Below, piece after piece: positions 32,703-62,705 of a stretch of 64,000 nucleotides of DNA. A program made the translations under genes and the position numbers. The notes beneath the pieces are model-generated. The model had not been told where the DNA came from. It ran no database searches and worked only from the letters and a program-made list of their open reading frames with translations. Source of the DNA: Sphaeramia orbicularis. Its lineage: Eukaryota > Chordata > Actinopteri > Kurtiformes > Apogonidae. Location: contig NC_043958.1 of assembly GCF_902148855.1 (NCBI RefSeq), positions 664,588 to 728,587 of the forward strand, in the 5' to 3' direction. Position 1 is the first letter of the stretch; the number at the start of each line of letters is the position of its first letter.

Positions 32703-33504
32703 TGTCAAGGTGCAACCATCTGTCCTCTGTTCCATAAATATTTAGTTAAAAATAAAAAAAGGAGGACAACACAGGGGTCAGCATTAGTGTTACACACAAA
32801 ATGAGATTAAATTAAAAAAACTTCACAGAAATCATCCATATACACAAATGGTTTAAATACATTCTTTTGGCATTAAAAGAAAAAACATATGATTCAATAA
32901 GGAATGTGTGCATGTTGTACTTTTCTAACTCAAGTTTCCAGTCTAACAAAATGTTAAATACCACCGAACAGGAAATGACAACAGGGATGAAAACACTGGA
33001 CATTTTGCTTTTTTTTTCCCTTCTTCACTTTATCATCCATGTTTGTAGTTTTTAGAGTTAACAAACCAACTTCCTGTCCTTTTCCTACAGTTCAGTTAAA
33101 GCAGGTTTGATTCGGTTAAATGTGAATCAGACGAAACTCCACGGATTCACATTTTGAGGCTCGACAATTAGACACAGAAACCTAACAGTACTGCTCAATA
33201 CATAATATTTAGTGTTCGTGAATAAAAAACCTAAAAATCATTGACACAGGCAGCTGTGAAACAAACATGGCAGCAGGGCCAGGCGGATAATCTGATGACG
33301 CCGGATCGAGGAGAACCACGATAAGGACTGACGCCGAAAAAACCATGGTTGATTTATTAACAGAGGCTCACATTTACAGTCATGACGGCGTTTTCAGGTG
33401 ACGCAAAAGTCTAATTAACAATGAGCATCCTTAACAATACAGCATCTTCGACTCCATGTCCTCAAATAATGCCTAGGCCTTTAAGTCTGTAACGTCCAGG
33501 AGGT

Positions 33505-35025
33505 ACCAGGCCTTCATCAGGAGGTCTAGGTTTGTATTAGTCTGGCCTTCATCAGGAGGTCTAGGTTTGTGTTAGTCTGGCCTTCATTAGGAGGTCTAGG
33601 TCTGTATTAGTCTGGCCTTCATTAGGAGGTCTAGGTTTGTATTAGAGTCTGGCCTTCATTAGGAGGTCTAGGTTTGTATTAGTCTGGCCTTCATTAGGAG
33701 GTCTAGGTTTGTATTAGTCTGGCCTTCATCAGGAGGTCTAGGTTTGTATTAGTCTGGCCTTCATTAGGAGGTCTAGGTTTGTATTAGTCTGGCCTTCATT
33801 AGGAGGTCTAGGTTTGTATTAGTCTGGCCTTCATTAGGAGGTCTAAGGTTTGTATTAGTCTGGCCTTCATTAGGAGGTCTAGGTTTGTATTAGAGTCTGG
33901 CCTTCATCAGGAGGTCTAGGTTTGTATTAGTCTGGCCTTCATCAGGAGGTCTAGGCTTGTATTAGTCTGGCCTTCATTAGGAGGTCTAGGCTTGTATTAG
34001 TCTGGCCTTCATTAGGAGGTCTAGGTCTGTATTAGTCTGGCCTTCATTAGGAGGTCTAGGTTTGTATTAGAGTCTGGCCTTCATCAGGAGGTCTAGGCTT
34101 GTATTAGTCTGGCCTTCATTAGGAGGTCTAGGTTTGTATTAGTCTGGCCTTCATTAGGAGGTCTAGGTTTGTATTAGTCTGGCCTTCATTAGGAGGTCTA
34201 GGTTTGTATTAGTCTGGCCTTCATTAGGAGGTCTAGGTTTGTATTAGTCTGGCCTTCATCAGGAGGTCTAGGCTTGTATTGGTCTGGCCTTCATTAGGAG
34301 GTCTAGGCTTGTATTAGTCTGGCCTTCATCAGGAGGTCTAGGCTTGTATTAGTCTGGCCTTCATTAGGAGGTCTAGGCTTGTATTAGTCTGGCCTTCATC
34401 AGGAGGTCTAGGTTTGTATTAGTCTGGCCTTCATTAGGAGGTCTAGGCTTGTATTAGTCTGGCCTTCATTAGGAGGTCTAGGCTTGTATTAGTCTGGCCT
34501 TCATTAGGAGGTCTAGGTTTGTATTAGAGTCTGGCCTTCATCAGGAGGTCTAGGCTTGTATTAGTCTGGCCTTCATTAGGAGGTCTAGGTTTGTATTAGT
34601 CTGGCCTTCATTAGGAGGTCTAGGTTTGTATTAGTCTGGCCTTCATTAGGAGGTCTAGGTTTGTATTAGTCTGGCCTTCATTAGGAGGTCTAGGTTTGTT
34701 TTAGTGTCTGGCCTTCATTAGGAGGTCTAGGTTTGTTTTAGTGTCTGGCCTTCATTAGGAGGTCTAGGTTTGTATTAGTCTGGCCTTCATCAGGAGGTCT
34801 AGGTCTGTATTAGTCTGGCCTTCACCAGGAGGTCTAGGTCTGTATTAGTCTGGCCTTCACCAGGAGGTCTAGGTTTGTATTAGTCTGGCCTTCACCAGGA
34901 GGTCTAGGTCTGTATTAGTCTGGCCTTCATCAGGAGGTCTAGGTCTGTATTAGTCTGGCCTTCATCAGGAGGTCTAGGTCTGTATTAGTCTGGCCTTCAT
35001 CAGGAGGTCTAGGTTTGTATTAGTA
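33505..35025. repeat. 35-bp minisatellite between pde9a and clcn4
   Basis: About 43 copies of a 35-bp unit containing GGCCTTCATTAGGAGGTCTA and GGTTTGTATTAGTCT. Variable sites are ATTAGG/ATCAGG and GGTTTG/GGCTTG/GGTCTG. Occasional units carry an extra AG or GTGT. It may be transcribed in a long clcn4 3' UTR. Confidence 0.9.
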
Positions 35026-36045
35026 GTCATCTGTAGTTGCCACACTTGTCGTCCCTCCATCTTTTCTGATGTTCCTCTGAAAGATTTAATATTGTTCTTT
35101 GCCTGAACATTTATGCTATATTACGATATGATCCTCGTGAATTTCCACATAAAAACAAGTTTAACCCTTTGGTGTATCATCAACAGAGTAGTCTCCATCA
35201 TCCTCAAACAGGAAACAGGCTGAATAAATGCATGGAGGAAACAAAAACATTTGGCAAATTACAGAAAATTAAAAACGCTGTTTTGCTCTGGACTAAAGGC
35301 AGGGTCATTTGTGATGGATGTTTTACTTTGTAATCACTGCTGAGGTGGTCTGACCTTAATCTCATTTGGTTTATCCATGTTTCTAATTTTCAAAAAAGCA
35401 GATGTTCACAGGTAACACTGACCTCCTCCCAATAGGACTGGAGCCCTGACCTTCTGTGGTTCTTATAAAAGACACACACCTGCAGCGGCTGAAATTAGAA
35501 ACTGTCATTTCAGATAAGAATTACAGAACTACAACGTGTCAAAAATAGCAGCATTATATTATTGAATGTATTAAATTAAAGTTGTGGAAACAGCAAACCC
35601 AGCTTGTACTTGAGGAAACCCAGTAGGTTATGAAAAGACAGTTTCATAAACTAATCATTTAACATCTATTAGAACACAGGGCTGTCCCGCCCATTAGAGG
35701 GTTTAAGTTGAGCACACAAACCAAAAGTAACATCAGCTTTAAAGATGCTCTTCATTTGTCAAGTCCTGTTTGGAGCGGACACTAATGACCCTTTCAGCAG
35801 TCTACGAGTCATCGACTACTGCTCCGCTGGTCACTAGTGCACATGTGCAACAAAGGTTTGGGAAAAGTGACACAATGTCTCACTCTGACTTCAATTGGCT
35901 ACAGTGAAATGTTGTTTAGCTTAGAATTGTACGCTGTGGAAACACGTGATGATGTCACTAAGGACCCGTCGACTACTAAATTAGTCATCAACTAATTTTG
36001 CCGTTGACTAGTCGTTGTAGCAGCAAATGTTTAACACAGATATTA

Positions 36046-36446
36046 AGGTTGCACCGATCCGATATTAGGATTGGATATTGGCGCCGATATCAACATTTTA
36101 GCTGGATCGGGGATCTGTAAAAGCAACCGATCCATAAGACTGACCCTTCCCCTTTAAAGTCTGGCAACACAGGTGACATCATGCATGCCGAACATGATTC
36201 TAAAAGGAACGCGATGGAACTGTATGTGGAGGAAGTCAAAGTGAGCTCCCCTCACCTTACCACTGACTACCTGCCAATGGGGGGGGGGTGAAGACAGTAT
36301 ACAACAGTAGTCGCCAACGCACCCGCGGTAGAATGTCTGTAGAACCTCTGCTCTAAACCAACAATGATATTGGATCGGTATTGGATATCGACTGATATGC
36401 TAGGCCCTGGCATCAGAACTGAAAAAGTTGGATCGGTGCATCCCTA
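36046..36446. mobile_element. hAT-like MITE ('GCACCGATCCGAT')
   Basis: The left end is GGTTGCACCGATCCGATATT and the right end TTGGATCGGTGCATCCCTAA, an inverted repeat typical of a common fish hAT MITE. The centre holds unrelated sequence and a run of G. Confidence 0.6.
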
Positions 36447-38024
36447 ACAGATATGATGATAATAATTAACGATTCTATTAAATGAAATCTTTCACATGGA
36501 AAACACACTACTCTCTTGTGGTAGGACCTCCAAAAATGTGCCTAAATCTTTCACAAAAATTTTTAATTCTACAGAAAAAAAAAGGAAAGGAACCCTCTGA
36601 AAACCAAGAGAAATCCCTGGAACATCTGAGAATCACGATCCAGGGAAATACGAAAACCTTCATGACTACCGCAGGATAGATCTTCATTTCAAGGTGCACC
36701 TGAATGCACTGTGACGTCCCCATCTTAGTGTGTTTTATACTTAAAAATAACAGAAGCAGCACACTGGTAAAATAAAAAAAAACACTATTCACCAGTGGAA
36801 AATGTACCTGGGCGTCCTGTTCAACACCTGGCTGAAGTCATCTTTAAACGGGATTGGGATAAATTTACCGCCCAGCCCTACGTGGCAACAAGAAACAAAC
36901 AAACAAAACAAAACAAAAACAACTGTTGGCCCAAACACAAAGTGCAGCATTCCCAACGTGTCCCATGTTCTATTAAATCTTTGACAGTAACAGCAGGACT
37001 CCTCTACGACACATGATAATAGCAGCTGACATTTCACCAGCACATGCAGCTGATCTTTTCTGTTTCAGTTGTGGTGCAGAAACATTTTAGGTTCATTTTC
37101 TGATTTATAAACCTACCCATCCTCTGCCTTTCACTGGATTTTCTTAGGCTCCGTATTATCATTTTAGGAACTAAATGTATGACTGTCCGGAGTGCTTTTC
37201 TTTCCAATTTAGAAACGTTAAAATATTTTCAAGTTAAACCCACAGGCCTCATGCAAGACACTGCCACAGACCGCAGACTTGTGTAAATGTTGTGTTTGAG
37301 TCTGCGTTTTCGTTTCCTGTAGAAGCCAAAGCGACTGAAACGGTCTTCCTCAGTTGTCATGTCATCCGAACGTTTCAGTTAAGAATTCTACCGAAATGAA
37401 AACAGAATCTCTTTATTTCCGCTAACGCGATTACCGCAGCTCATTTCACATACATCATTTAAAAGTAATTTTAGTGAATAAAACTTCACTTTAGGGCAGG
37501 TTTCAGTTCAGGTTCCACATACAGACCAATGTGATCTAAAGTCAAACAGCATAATAACCTACGAATAATGACAACTCCAAAATATGGTCTTCACTTTAAG
37601 CCCGAATGTCAAATATACTTAAAATAAATTAATTAGAAAGCACTTAAAAATATAAGTTTGATGATATTCAGTATAGTCAACTCATTTGTAGATATAGTCG
37701 AATATGTGAATAAATTTAAGTTAAATGGATTTAAATTAATACGTTTTAGTTTGAACCACACCTCTTTTTCTTTTGAACATGACTGTATGCACATGCCAGT
37801 CTCAGCGCTTTCGGTAAACAGTCGCTGCTATCGGAGTTTCGGTGCGTTTCATTCAAGGTACAACTCAAAAAGTTCTAAGCGGCTGTCGACAATTGTTTGT
37901 TTTAACGGTGACAGGAATGTTTTGTTTTATTGTCCACCAGTTTCATCAACCTGTTCCACAAACATTTTCTCTTAGCTAGGTGTCCGCTATCGGACTTACT
38001 ACTTTTCTTAGTGAGGGAGGCTGT

Positions 38025-38452
38025 ACACTGTCAGCCCGGATAAGTTGAGTTTACTTTAAAAAAATTGAGAAAAAAAAAAAAAGTAATGATTAATGAATTT
38101 TTTAAGTACATTTAACTTAAAAGCATAAATTAAAAAAATAAAATACATAAATAAAAACAAAAATAAAAAATAAATTAAAAAATTTAAAAACTAAAATATA
38201 ATAAAAAGTTTCAAAAAGTACATTTAACTTAAACTTTTTTTTTTTTTTTTTTATTTTTAGTTAAATCAACTTGGAATTTATTGCACTGAACTTAATTATT
38301 TAAGTGCAATAACTATGTCAAGTACTTGATATCGCAAAAGATTTTAAGTTAAAAGTAATTAAACAGTTCCCTAATCAGTACTTAATTTTTTAAAGGCAAC
38401 CACTTTTCTCAATTTTTTAAGTAAACTCAACTTATCTGGGCTTACAGTGTTG
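38025..38452. mobile_element. MITE with long inverted repeats
   Basis: The left end is ACACTGTCAGCCCGGATAAG and the right end TTATCTGGGCTTACAGTGT; the arms continue as AGTTGAGTTTACTT and AAGTAAACTCAACT. The interior is A/T rich. Confidence 0.65.
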
Positions 38453-39115
38453 GTTTAATGTGAAAAAAGTAAAATTACATTAGGGAAATATTTACATTTA
38501 CAAACTATCCTTTCACAATAAAATATGAACCTGAACAAATATGAAGAACCTGAAATGTCTAAAGATCAGTGTAATTTGACCAATATTCCGCCTGTTATTA
38601 AATGTTGTGTATTTGTAGATCGTTTGAACACTATTAATAAACTGAGACATAATATTGTTGAAATTAACTTATTTTTCTTAAGCAGCATCAGGCTGTTCAT
38701 GGTTGTTCAGGTTATTCACATCCTAATGTAAATGTACTTTTTTCACACATAAAAAACAGATTATTATTTAGAGGTTCTTCTGTAACTGTTGTACTGGTCC
38801 AGTCCACTTCAGATGATCCTGGGCTGAATGTGGAACCTGAGCTGATCTGAGTTGAGATATGAGACTCTTCCTGAACGTCAGGCGGACAGAACAGGCACTA
38901 ACTACCACTATGACACTGCGGATGTTCTTGCATGAGGCGTGATGTGTGGCTGCAAAAGCGTCTCAAACACATGGAAGCTGCTGCAGTGGCTGCAGGTCGA
39001 GGACTTGCCTGACAGGAAGTGGGGGGGCAGCTGACAGGAAGTGTGTGTGTGGGGGGGCTGACAGGTTGCAGTACAGTAGATTTGCACCGGCTTTGCCTAT
39101 TTACAACTGACGGAG

Positions 39116-56912
<17,797 letters not shown>

Positions 56913-58135
56913 GTTTCCGCTCCGTCCTGGCAGTTTTAGGGAGCAAATGTGTCTTTTATTCCGGTGATTTACCCAAGGTACACTGGTTCGGTCATTTTCG
57001 CTTCGGTAAAACGATAAATTGGCCTTTAAATAACAAGAAATAAACAGACAGCGTCAGAGATTGCGTCCTTCTTCTTCGTTGGTGACGCGCACGAGCGTGT
57101 TGCTGTCCCCTATTGTTTCCTGTTCATACTACAGCCTGCAGAGCCCAGTTCACTGCAGGTCTATCCTCCTGAGACCCAGCAAAGGGAACAGCTGGGCTTT
57201 GTTACAGGAAACAGTTGTCTTTACTGGAATCTGCATATATTTTATACATTTTTTAAAAATTACATCTATTTATTTATTTTTTAATAGAATATCCTTTGCA
57301 ATGGACTGCATTTTTCAAAGTAAAACTGACAAACTTTTCTCTCTTACAGAAGACAGAAATACATTTCTGGGTCTCAGGAGGATATTTATGGAAGAGGACT
57401 ATGTCCACTGGGAAAAAAAAAAAAAGGTCCAATATAAATGTATATTTTTTTTATTATTATCATCATGAGAAAAAAGTCAGAATTCAGACTGTTTTAAATA
57501 TTTTTTTTATTATTGTTTTGAGATTAAAGTCAGAATTCTGAGGAAAAAAAGTCTGAATTCTGACTTTTTTCTCAAATTCTGACTTTTTGTTTTCATTTGT
57601 TTTCATGGGAATAATAAGTGTTAAAACAGAACAGCTACAATTAGTCCCATGTACGCAAGACAAAGACAAGGTAAAATGAGATGACTGATTGATTGATTGG
57701 TTGATTGATTGGTGTGTATTTGGTGTTTTTTTGATGAATGTGTATTTGTCTGTTTTTGATTGATGCGTATTTATCTTTTATTGGCGGTGGCTTCTTTCCT
57801 GCGTTCATAATTGATGGAACATTTGGCTGTTCATCGACCGTCTCTGACTAAATGTGGCCGTTGTCGTGGACTGAAGTGCTTTGACTCGTTAAAACGTCTC
57901 AGTCTGTTTGGCGGTGGTCGTCCGTGGCCCGAGCTCCGTCCGAGGTAATGGACTGAGCGGAGGTTCAAGGCCGACGCGGCTCTAATGGCTTTGGATTCTC
58001 CGTCGGTTCCATTAGACAAAGTCAGAGTCCATTAACCCTTTAGAGACGTTCATGGACCTCAGTGAGTCAGCCCTTCATATTCACAGGCCACGCCGCTTCA
58101 TGGACCCTAACCCTACAAACGCCCCAGCTGGGGGA
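56913..58135. promoter_or_regulatory. clcn4 5' flank
   Basis: 56913-57120 is moderately CpG-rich (GACGCGCACGAGCGTG) and should hold the clcn4 5' UTR and promoter on the minus strand; no TATA box is evident. 57.2-57.8 kb is AT-rich. 57.80-58.05 kb is a balanced, unique-looking stretch (CCGACGCGGCTCTAATGGCT) that could be conserved non-coding DNA, which I cannot test here. Confidence 0.35.
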
Positions 58136-58740
58136 CGGCCATGACGACGGGGACGACGGGGACGGCGACAACGGGGACGATGATTACAATGGGGATGACG
58201 GAGACAGCAAGTACAGGGACGATGGTGACGACGAGGATGACGGGGACGGCAATGACGCGGACGATGATGATGATGGGGATGACGGGGACGGCAACAACAG
58301 GGATGGGGACGACAATGGCAACAGGGACAATGATGACAGAGAAGACAACTGCTGCGACAATGACAGAGACGATGACAACAGACACGACAATGACAACAGC
58401 GACGATGACGACAGGGACGATAAGGACCACGACAGGGACAATGACCATGGGGACGACAACAACAATACAGAACATAATAGGGACGACAACGATGGGAACG
58501 ACAATGACAACGGTGATGATGACGACGGGAACGACAACAACGATAAGGACCAAGATAGGGACGACAATAACATGGACGACAACAACGATAAGGACCACGA
58601 TAAGGACCACGATGAAAACTGCAACAGGGACAATGATGACATCGACAGCGACACTTGCGACAAAGACGAAGACAGGGACGGCCACAGTGATAAAGACGAC
58701 AACAAGGACGACAATGACCGGGATGACGACAACAGGGCTG
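58136..58740. repeat. GAC/AAC-rich triplet array
   Basis: A degenerate array of triplets (GACGACGGGGACGACAATG-like). It lies between the divergent clcn4 and pomc genes. Plus-strand translation would be Asp/Asn/Gly-rich. Frames on both strands are open for about 180-230 codons because the repeat lacks stops. It has no recognised domain, and no splice or start context was found. Confidence 0.75.
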
Positions 58741-59097
58741 AACTTTATTATTGATCGACTCATTGATGATTCAGTCTTTGACGCGTCCTGCTGAAGTCGG
58801 TCCACATCCTGACTCCGCCCCCTCGTCCTGACGCTCAGGTATTAACTGAACCCGGCTCCATGTAAAACCTGTAACCGGAGCCTCGTCCTTTTGTGTGGAC
58901 GGTGGCGGCAGGTGGCGTTCGGCGGTGACCCCGCCCACCTGTCGGGTCCGTGTTAATCTGAGGAAGCGGCGTCCTGACCTTTACAGACAGAGGGCGAGTT
59001 TCAGGGGGATTTAGAAGAACCTGCCGCACGCCGACGTCTGTACGCCAGACCGTAACCATGACAACCGCACGGACGGATGGCGGGAGACGACCAACAG

Positions 59098-59625
59098 CGA
59101 CATTAACACACACACAACGATACAACAGCAATGACACAATGACACAACAGCACAACAATGACACAACAGCAACAACACAATGACACAACAGCAACGACAC
59201 GAAGACAAAACAGCAACGACACAATGACACAACAGCAACGACACAATACCAACAACACAATGACATAACAGCAACACCACAGCAACAACACAAAAGCACA
59301 ACAACAACAACACAATGACACAACAGCACAACAATGACACAACAGCAACAACACGAAGACAAAACAGCAACGACACGAAGACAAAACAGCAACGACACAA
59401 TGACACAACAGCAACGACACAATACCAACAACACAATGACACAACAGCAACACCACAGCAACAACACAAAAGCACAACAACACAACAACAGCAACACAAC
59501 AGCAATGAAATGACAGCAACAATACAACAGCACAACACAACAGCAACACAACAATATAACAGGAATGAAACAACAGCACAATAAAGACACAAAAGCACAA
59601 CAACAACAACAACAACACAATCAAT
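59098..59625. repeat. ACA/GCA-rich degenerate array
   Basis: Units such as CAACAGCAACGACACAATGA recur over about 520 bp, with occasional GAAGACAAAA variants. It lies 490 bp upstream of the pomc TATA box. Cys-rich frames on the minus strand are by-products. Confidence 0.75.
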
Positions 59626-60114
59626 CAAATGAATTAAATTGCATTTCTATAGCGCCACATAATAACAGAAGTGATCAGATGAAACGTTCCATTTAGAGCC
59701 GGAGTAGACCCCAACTGTGGAGGACGGACCACTGACATGACCAGTTAGAAGGTTAAAAGTGTGTGTGTGTGTGTGGGGGGGGGGGGTTAAAGAGAGGAAG
59801 AGAAAACAATTAATACAACAACAACACCACACAGTAGTACAGTACAGTATTTAACAGCAGTTGAACTTTATTTAATGGGACTTTTTTAAAACTCATTAAC
59901 AGTATTTGACTTTAAATGTGCCTGTGTGTGTGTTTGTGTGTGTGTGTGTTTGTGTTTGTGTGTCTGCGTGGGTGGAGGCAGTCGCTCATCGATTGTCCGT
60001 CTTCATGCTGCTTTTTGTGTTTGCAGGTGGATGACGTGTGTGTGTCCGTCCATCCGTCCGTCTGTGTGTGTGTGTTGTTTGTGTGTTTGTGTGTTGCGTG
60101 TCCTTGGCGTGTGG

Positions 60115-60121
60115 TATAAAA
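60115..60121 (+). promoter_or_regulatory. pomc: TATA box of pomc
   Basis: TATAAAA lies 457 bp before the pomc start codon. It fits the known three-exon POMC gene: TATA box, short non-coding exon 1, signal-peptide exon 2, hormone exon 3. Transcription would start near 60145. Confidence 0.7.
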
Positions 60122-60144
60122 GTCCATGCGATGTCGGAGTCGAC

Positions 60145-60237
60145 AGAACAGGAGGCGAAGTAACTGAAAGCTCCGACAAACGACCCAACGACGCCAAAAC
60201 ACCAGCAATAAGACGGTGGACGCCGAAGGACAGAAGG
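60145..60237 (+). other. pomc: Non-coding exon 1 of pomc (start approximate)
   Basis: It begins about 25-30 nt after the TATA box. It ends at a donor (GAAGG then GTGAGG) at 60237/60238. The matching acceptor is at 60566-60567 (GGCAG), four bases before the coding start. The non-coding exon of about 93 nt and first intron of about 330 nt agree with teleost POMC genes. The 5' end is inferred from the TATA box only. Confidence 0.6.
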
Positions 60238-60275
60238 GTGAGGACGGATCCACCTGCATTCACTCACACATTTAC

Positions 60276-60368
60276 ACAAGAACCACCAGAACCACTAGAA
60301 CCACCAGAACCACTAGAACCACTAGAACCACCAGAACCACCAGAACCACTAGAACCACTAGAACCACA
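60276..60368. repeat. 9-bp repeat just after pomc exon 1
   Basis: The unit is ACCACTAGA or ACCACCAGA, about ten copies, starting about 40 bp after the exon 1 donor in pomc intron 1. Confidence 0.8.
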
Positions 60369-60571
60369 TCCAGTCTGAACTAGTCTTAATGACAACTTTA
60401 ATTAACTGACACTAATTAAAATGTCTAATCTACGCCATTGTATCACTTTGTCACTTTGTTTCCAGACTTAACTACGACAGACATTTTTTTAATTTTATTT
60501 TTTTATTAACAGTGCGACATTTCTCCATTCACTCACCTTTGTGTCGTCGTCTCTGATTGGTCGGCAGGAGA

Positions 60572-62434
60572 ATGTGTCCCGTGTGGCTATTGGTAGCTGT
60601 GGTGGTTGTGGGCGGAGCCAGAGGAGCTGTCAGTCAGTGCTGGGAGCATCCGAGCTGTCAGGAGGTGGAGTCAGAGAGCGGCATGATGGTAAATTAACAA
60701 AAAAAAAAAAAAAAACACACACATGCACAAAAAATATATATTTACGACAAAAACAACGGTGAAACGACAACTTCCTAACCTGTGACTTGTCTGTGGACTG
60801 TGTAATTAGGGGCGTGGCCACTTTGACAGACATGGATAAAATACATTTAATAGTCATACTAACAAATTTGCCAATATTTTATCACAATACATAAACTGTT
60901 AGTGTAATTTTACAACATCGGCTAATGTTGGCATTGATTTGGTATTGTATTACACTGTGTTTTAACTAGCATGCTAATTAGTGCTTTGTAAAAAGACTGC
61001 GGAAACTTGCTTTGAAAATGCATCAATGAAAAAATGCTAATTTTAGATATGACATCTGCTAATGTTCGCTGTTTTAGATGTTAAAGTTCAATAATTTTAC
61101 ATGTAGTCTATGGATAAACTGGCATAACGTATCGATTAACTGTGTTTTAAAGAGTGGATGGAGAGATAGCTAGCAACTAATGATACCGAATGTTAATGTG
61201 GGTGAGAGACAAAAGTGTAATATATTTTTATGATATGATGGGATTTATTGTTTAATTTAAAAATAAATAAATAAATAAAATTAAAACCCAGAATCAGAAC
61301 TTGCAGAAAAACTCAAATGACAGTATTTTCACTTTGGTTGAGTTCTGTTTTGATGTTTGGGGTTATGTTCAAAAGATATTAAATTCAATTCTTTAAAAAT
61401 TAGAATATTTGATGTTCAACGTGAGTCGAAGTGGTCCATGTTTTCAGTAATCTCTAACTCACTAACTCTGGTCCAATTCTCCATATTTGGAGAAAAGGGG
61501 CGGAGCTTAAGGACTGCAAGGAGTCACGGGTGAGTTATTGCTAACTGTTAGTTAATGGTAAAACCGTGAAAAATGAAGGTTTTTCATAAAAAGCCATTGA
61601 ATTTGTTGTTTGTGCGACAAGTCAGGCTGTTTTTGAGGAAAACATAAATAATTAAGTCCAATCCCTCCCAAATGAATGATGTCGAAGCTTCTACTCAAAG
61701 GCCCGATTCACAAAACCCGATGACTTATCACCGAGTCCAAATGACACCGACTCGACCATAATGGTAATAAAAGAGCATTAGTTGAGTACTGTGTAAGTCT
61801 CTGGGCTTTAGGAGCAGCCCCTAGTGGCCGTCAGTGGAATTACAGTCATTTCAAACTCAGACTCTTCACTCCTTTGACTCGTCTTCGTCTTTTGCAGGAG
61901 TGTATCCAGCTCTGCCGTTCAGACCTCACTGCTGAAACACCAATCATTCCAGGCTCCGCCCACCTCCAACCCCCTCCTCCCTCAGACCCCTCCTCCTCCT
62001 CCTCCTCCTCCTCCTCCTCCTCCTCTTCATCTCCTCAGGCCAAGCGCTCCTACTCCATGGAGCACTTCCGTTGGGGGAAACCCGTGGGCAGAAAACGCCG
62101 CCCTGTCAAAGTTTACACCTCCAACGGCGTGGAGGAGGAGTCAGCTGAGGTGTTCCCCGGAGAGATGAGGAGGCGGGATCTGGCCAATGAGCTGCTGGCG
62201 GCGGCGGCGGCAGCAGCGGAGGAGGAGGAGGCTCAGGAGGTGACGGAGGAGGAGCAGCAGCAGCTCCTGGACAAGAAGGACGGCTCGTACAAGATGAAAC
62301 ACTTCCGCTGGAGCGCTCCGGCCGCCAGCAAACGCTACGGCGGCTTCATGAAGAGCTGGGACGAGCGCAGCCAGAGGCCGCTGCTCACACTCTTCAAGAA
62401 CGTCATCAACAAAGACGGACAGCAGCAGGTGTGA
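60572..62434 (+). CDS. pomc: Proopiomelanocortin (complete; ACTH, alpha-MSH, beta-MSH, beta-endorphin precursor)
   Basis: Secreted pituitary and hypothalamic prohormone. Coding exons are 60572-60688 and 61898-62434, phase 0, 217 aa. Residues 1-21 are a signal peptide. The N-terminal peptide has the four conserved cysteines C23, C29, C41 and C45 and ends near IIPG. A proline stretch and 14 serines (71-84) precede cleavage site KR 88-89. ACTH begins at S90. alpha-MSH is [13 protein letters not shown] (90-102), with amidation Gly103 and RKRR 104-107. ACTH probably ends before RRR 130-132. A beta-lipotropin part with poly-Ala and poly-Glu follows. KK 165-166 releases beta-MSH (167-183, core MKHFRW). 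KR 184-185 releases beta-endorphin (186-217, YGGFMKSW). There is no gamma-MSH, as in other teleosts. The complete beta-endorphin favours the pomca type over pomcb, but this is not proven. Confidence 0.97.
60689..61897 (+). other. pomc: pomc intron 2
   Basis: A 1.2-kb phase-0 intron from GTAAAT to TTTTGCAG. It is mostly unique AT-rich sequence with a short AAAT run at about 61.26 kb. No repeat family or extra exon was seen. Confidence 0.75.
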
Positions 62435-62487
62435 CCGCTGCCGGCCAATCGGAAGACGGCGCCCGCCCCCCAGGTGACGCCGCAACC

Positions 62488-62587
62488 AATAAAAGCTTAG
62501 AAACTGCGGTGAAGGTGGATGTTGAATGACTGCCGAGAGGAGGAGGTTTTGATATTTATTGATCTGTGTAAATATGTGTACATTAAA
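62488..62587 (+). terminator. pomc: pomc poly(A) signals
   Basis: AATAAA is at 62488-62493, 54 nt after the stop codon, and an ATTAAA follows near 62582. The stretch between is unique and UTR-like (it contains TAAATATGTGTACATT), so the second signal is the likelier main end. The pomc 3' UTR would then be about 170 nt. Confidence 0.55.
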
Positions 62588-62705
62588 CGGAAACATAAAG
62601 ACGTATTTGCAAGCAGCCGGTGGTTGTGTTTTTATGTGTGTTCGATACGTACGTCAGTTAACGGCCAATGACTCCATAAACCCATGAACGACACAGAAGT
62701 GCAGG

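Larger units (their letters stand above)
29328..33500. other. pde9a 3' flank, no gene recognised
   Basis: Holds the nested transposons at 29.6-30.8 kb, two dispersed-repeat copies, and a unique stretch at 32.68-33.45 kb that may be the end of the clcn4 3' UTR. No coding exon was found on either strand. The true pde9a poly(A) site was not located with confidence. Confidence 0.4.
35026..39115. other. clcn4 3' flank or UTR with repeats
   Basis: Contains the MITEs at 36.05-36.45 and 38.03-38.45 kb and pieces of the 9.3-kb hAT family. The remainder is AT-rich. A 105-codon plus frame at 37658-37975 has no recognised domain and is not called. Some of this may be clcn4 3' UTR. Confidence 0.35.

Noticed and set aside
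33505-35025. CRISPR-like regular array.
   Set aside because: The units are contiguous 35-bp tandem repeats with no unique spacers, in a vertebrate genome. It is a minisatellite.
37658-37975. 105-codon plus-strand frame.
   Set aside because: No recognised domain, AT-rich start, no splice partners and no matching neighbour. Chance openness is likely.
58062-58805. Asp/Asn-rich acidic protein of 230 residues.
   Set aside because: The same triplet array is open in other frames and on the other strand, and it has no signal peptide or domain. It is simple repeat sequence.
58835-59628. Cys/Val-rich frames on the minus strand.
   Set aside because: Translation of an ACA/GCA repeat. The cysteine content is a codon effect of the repeat, not a cysteine-rich peptide.
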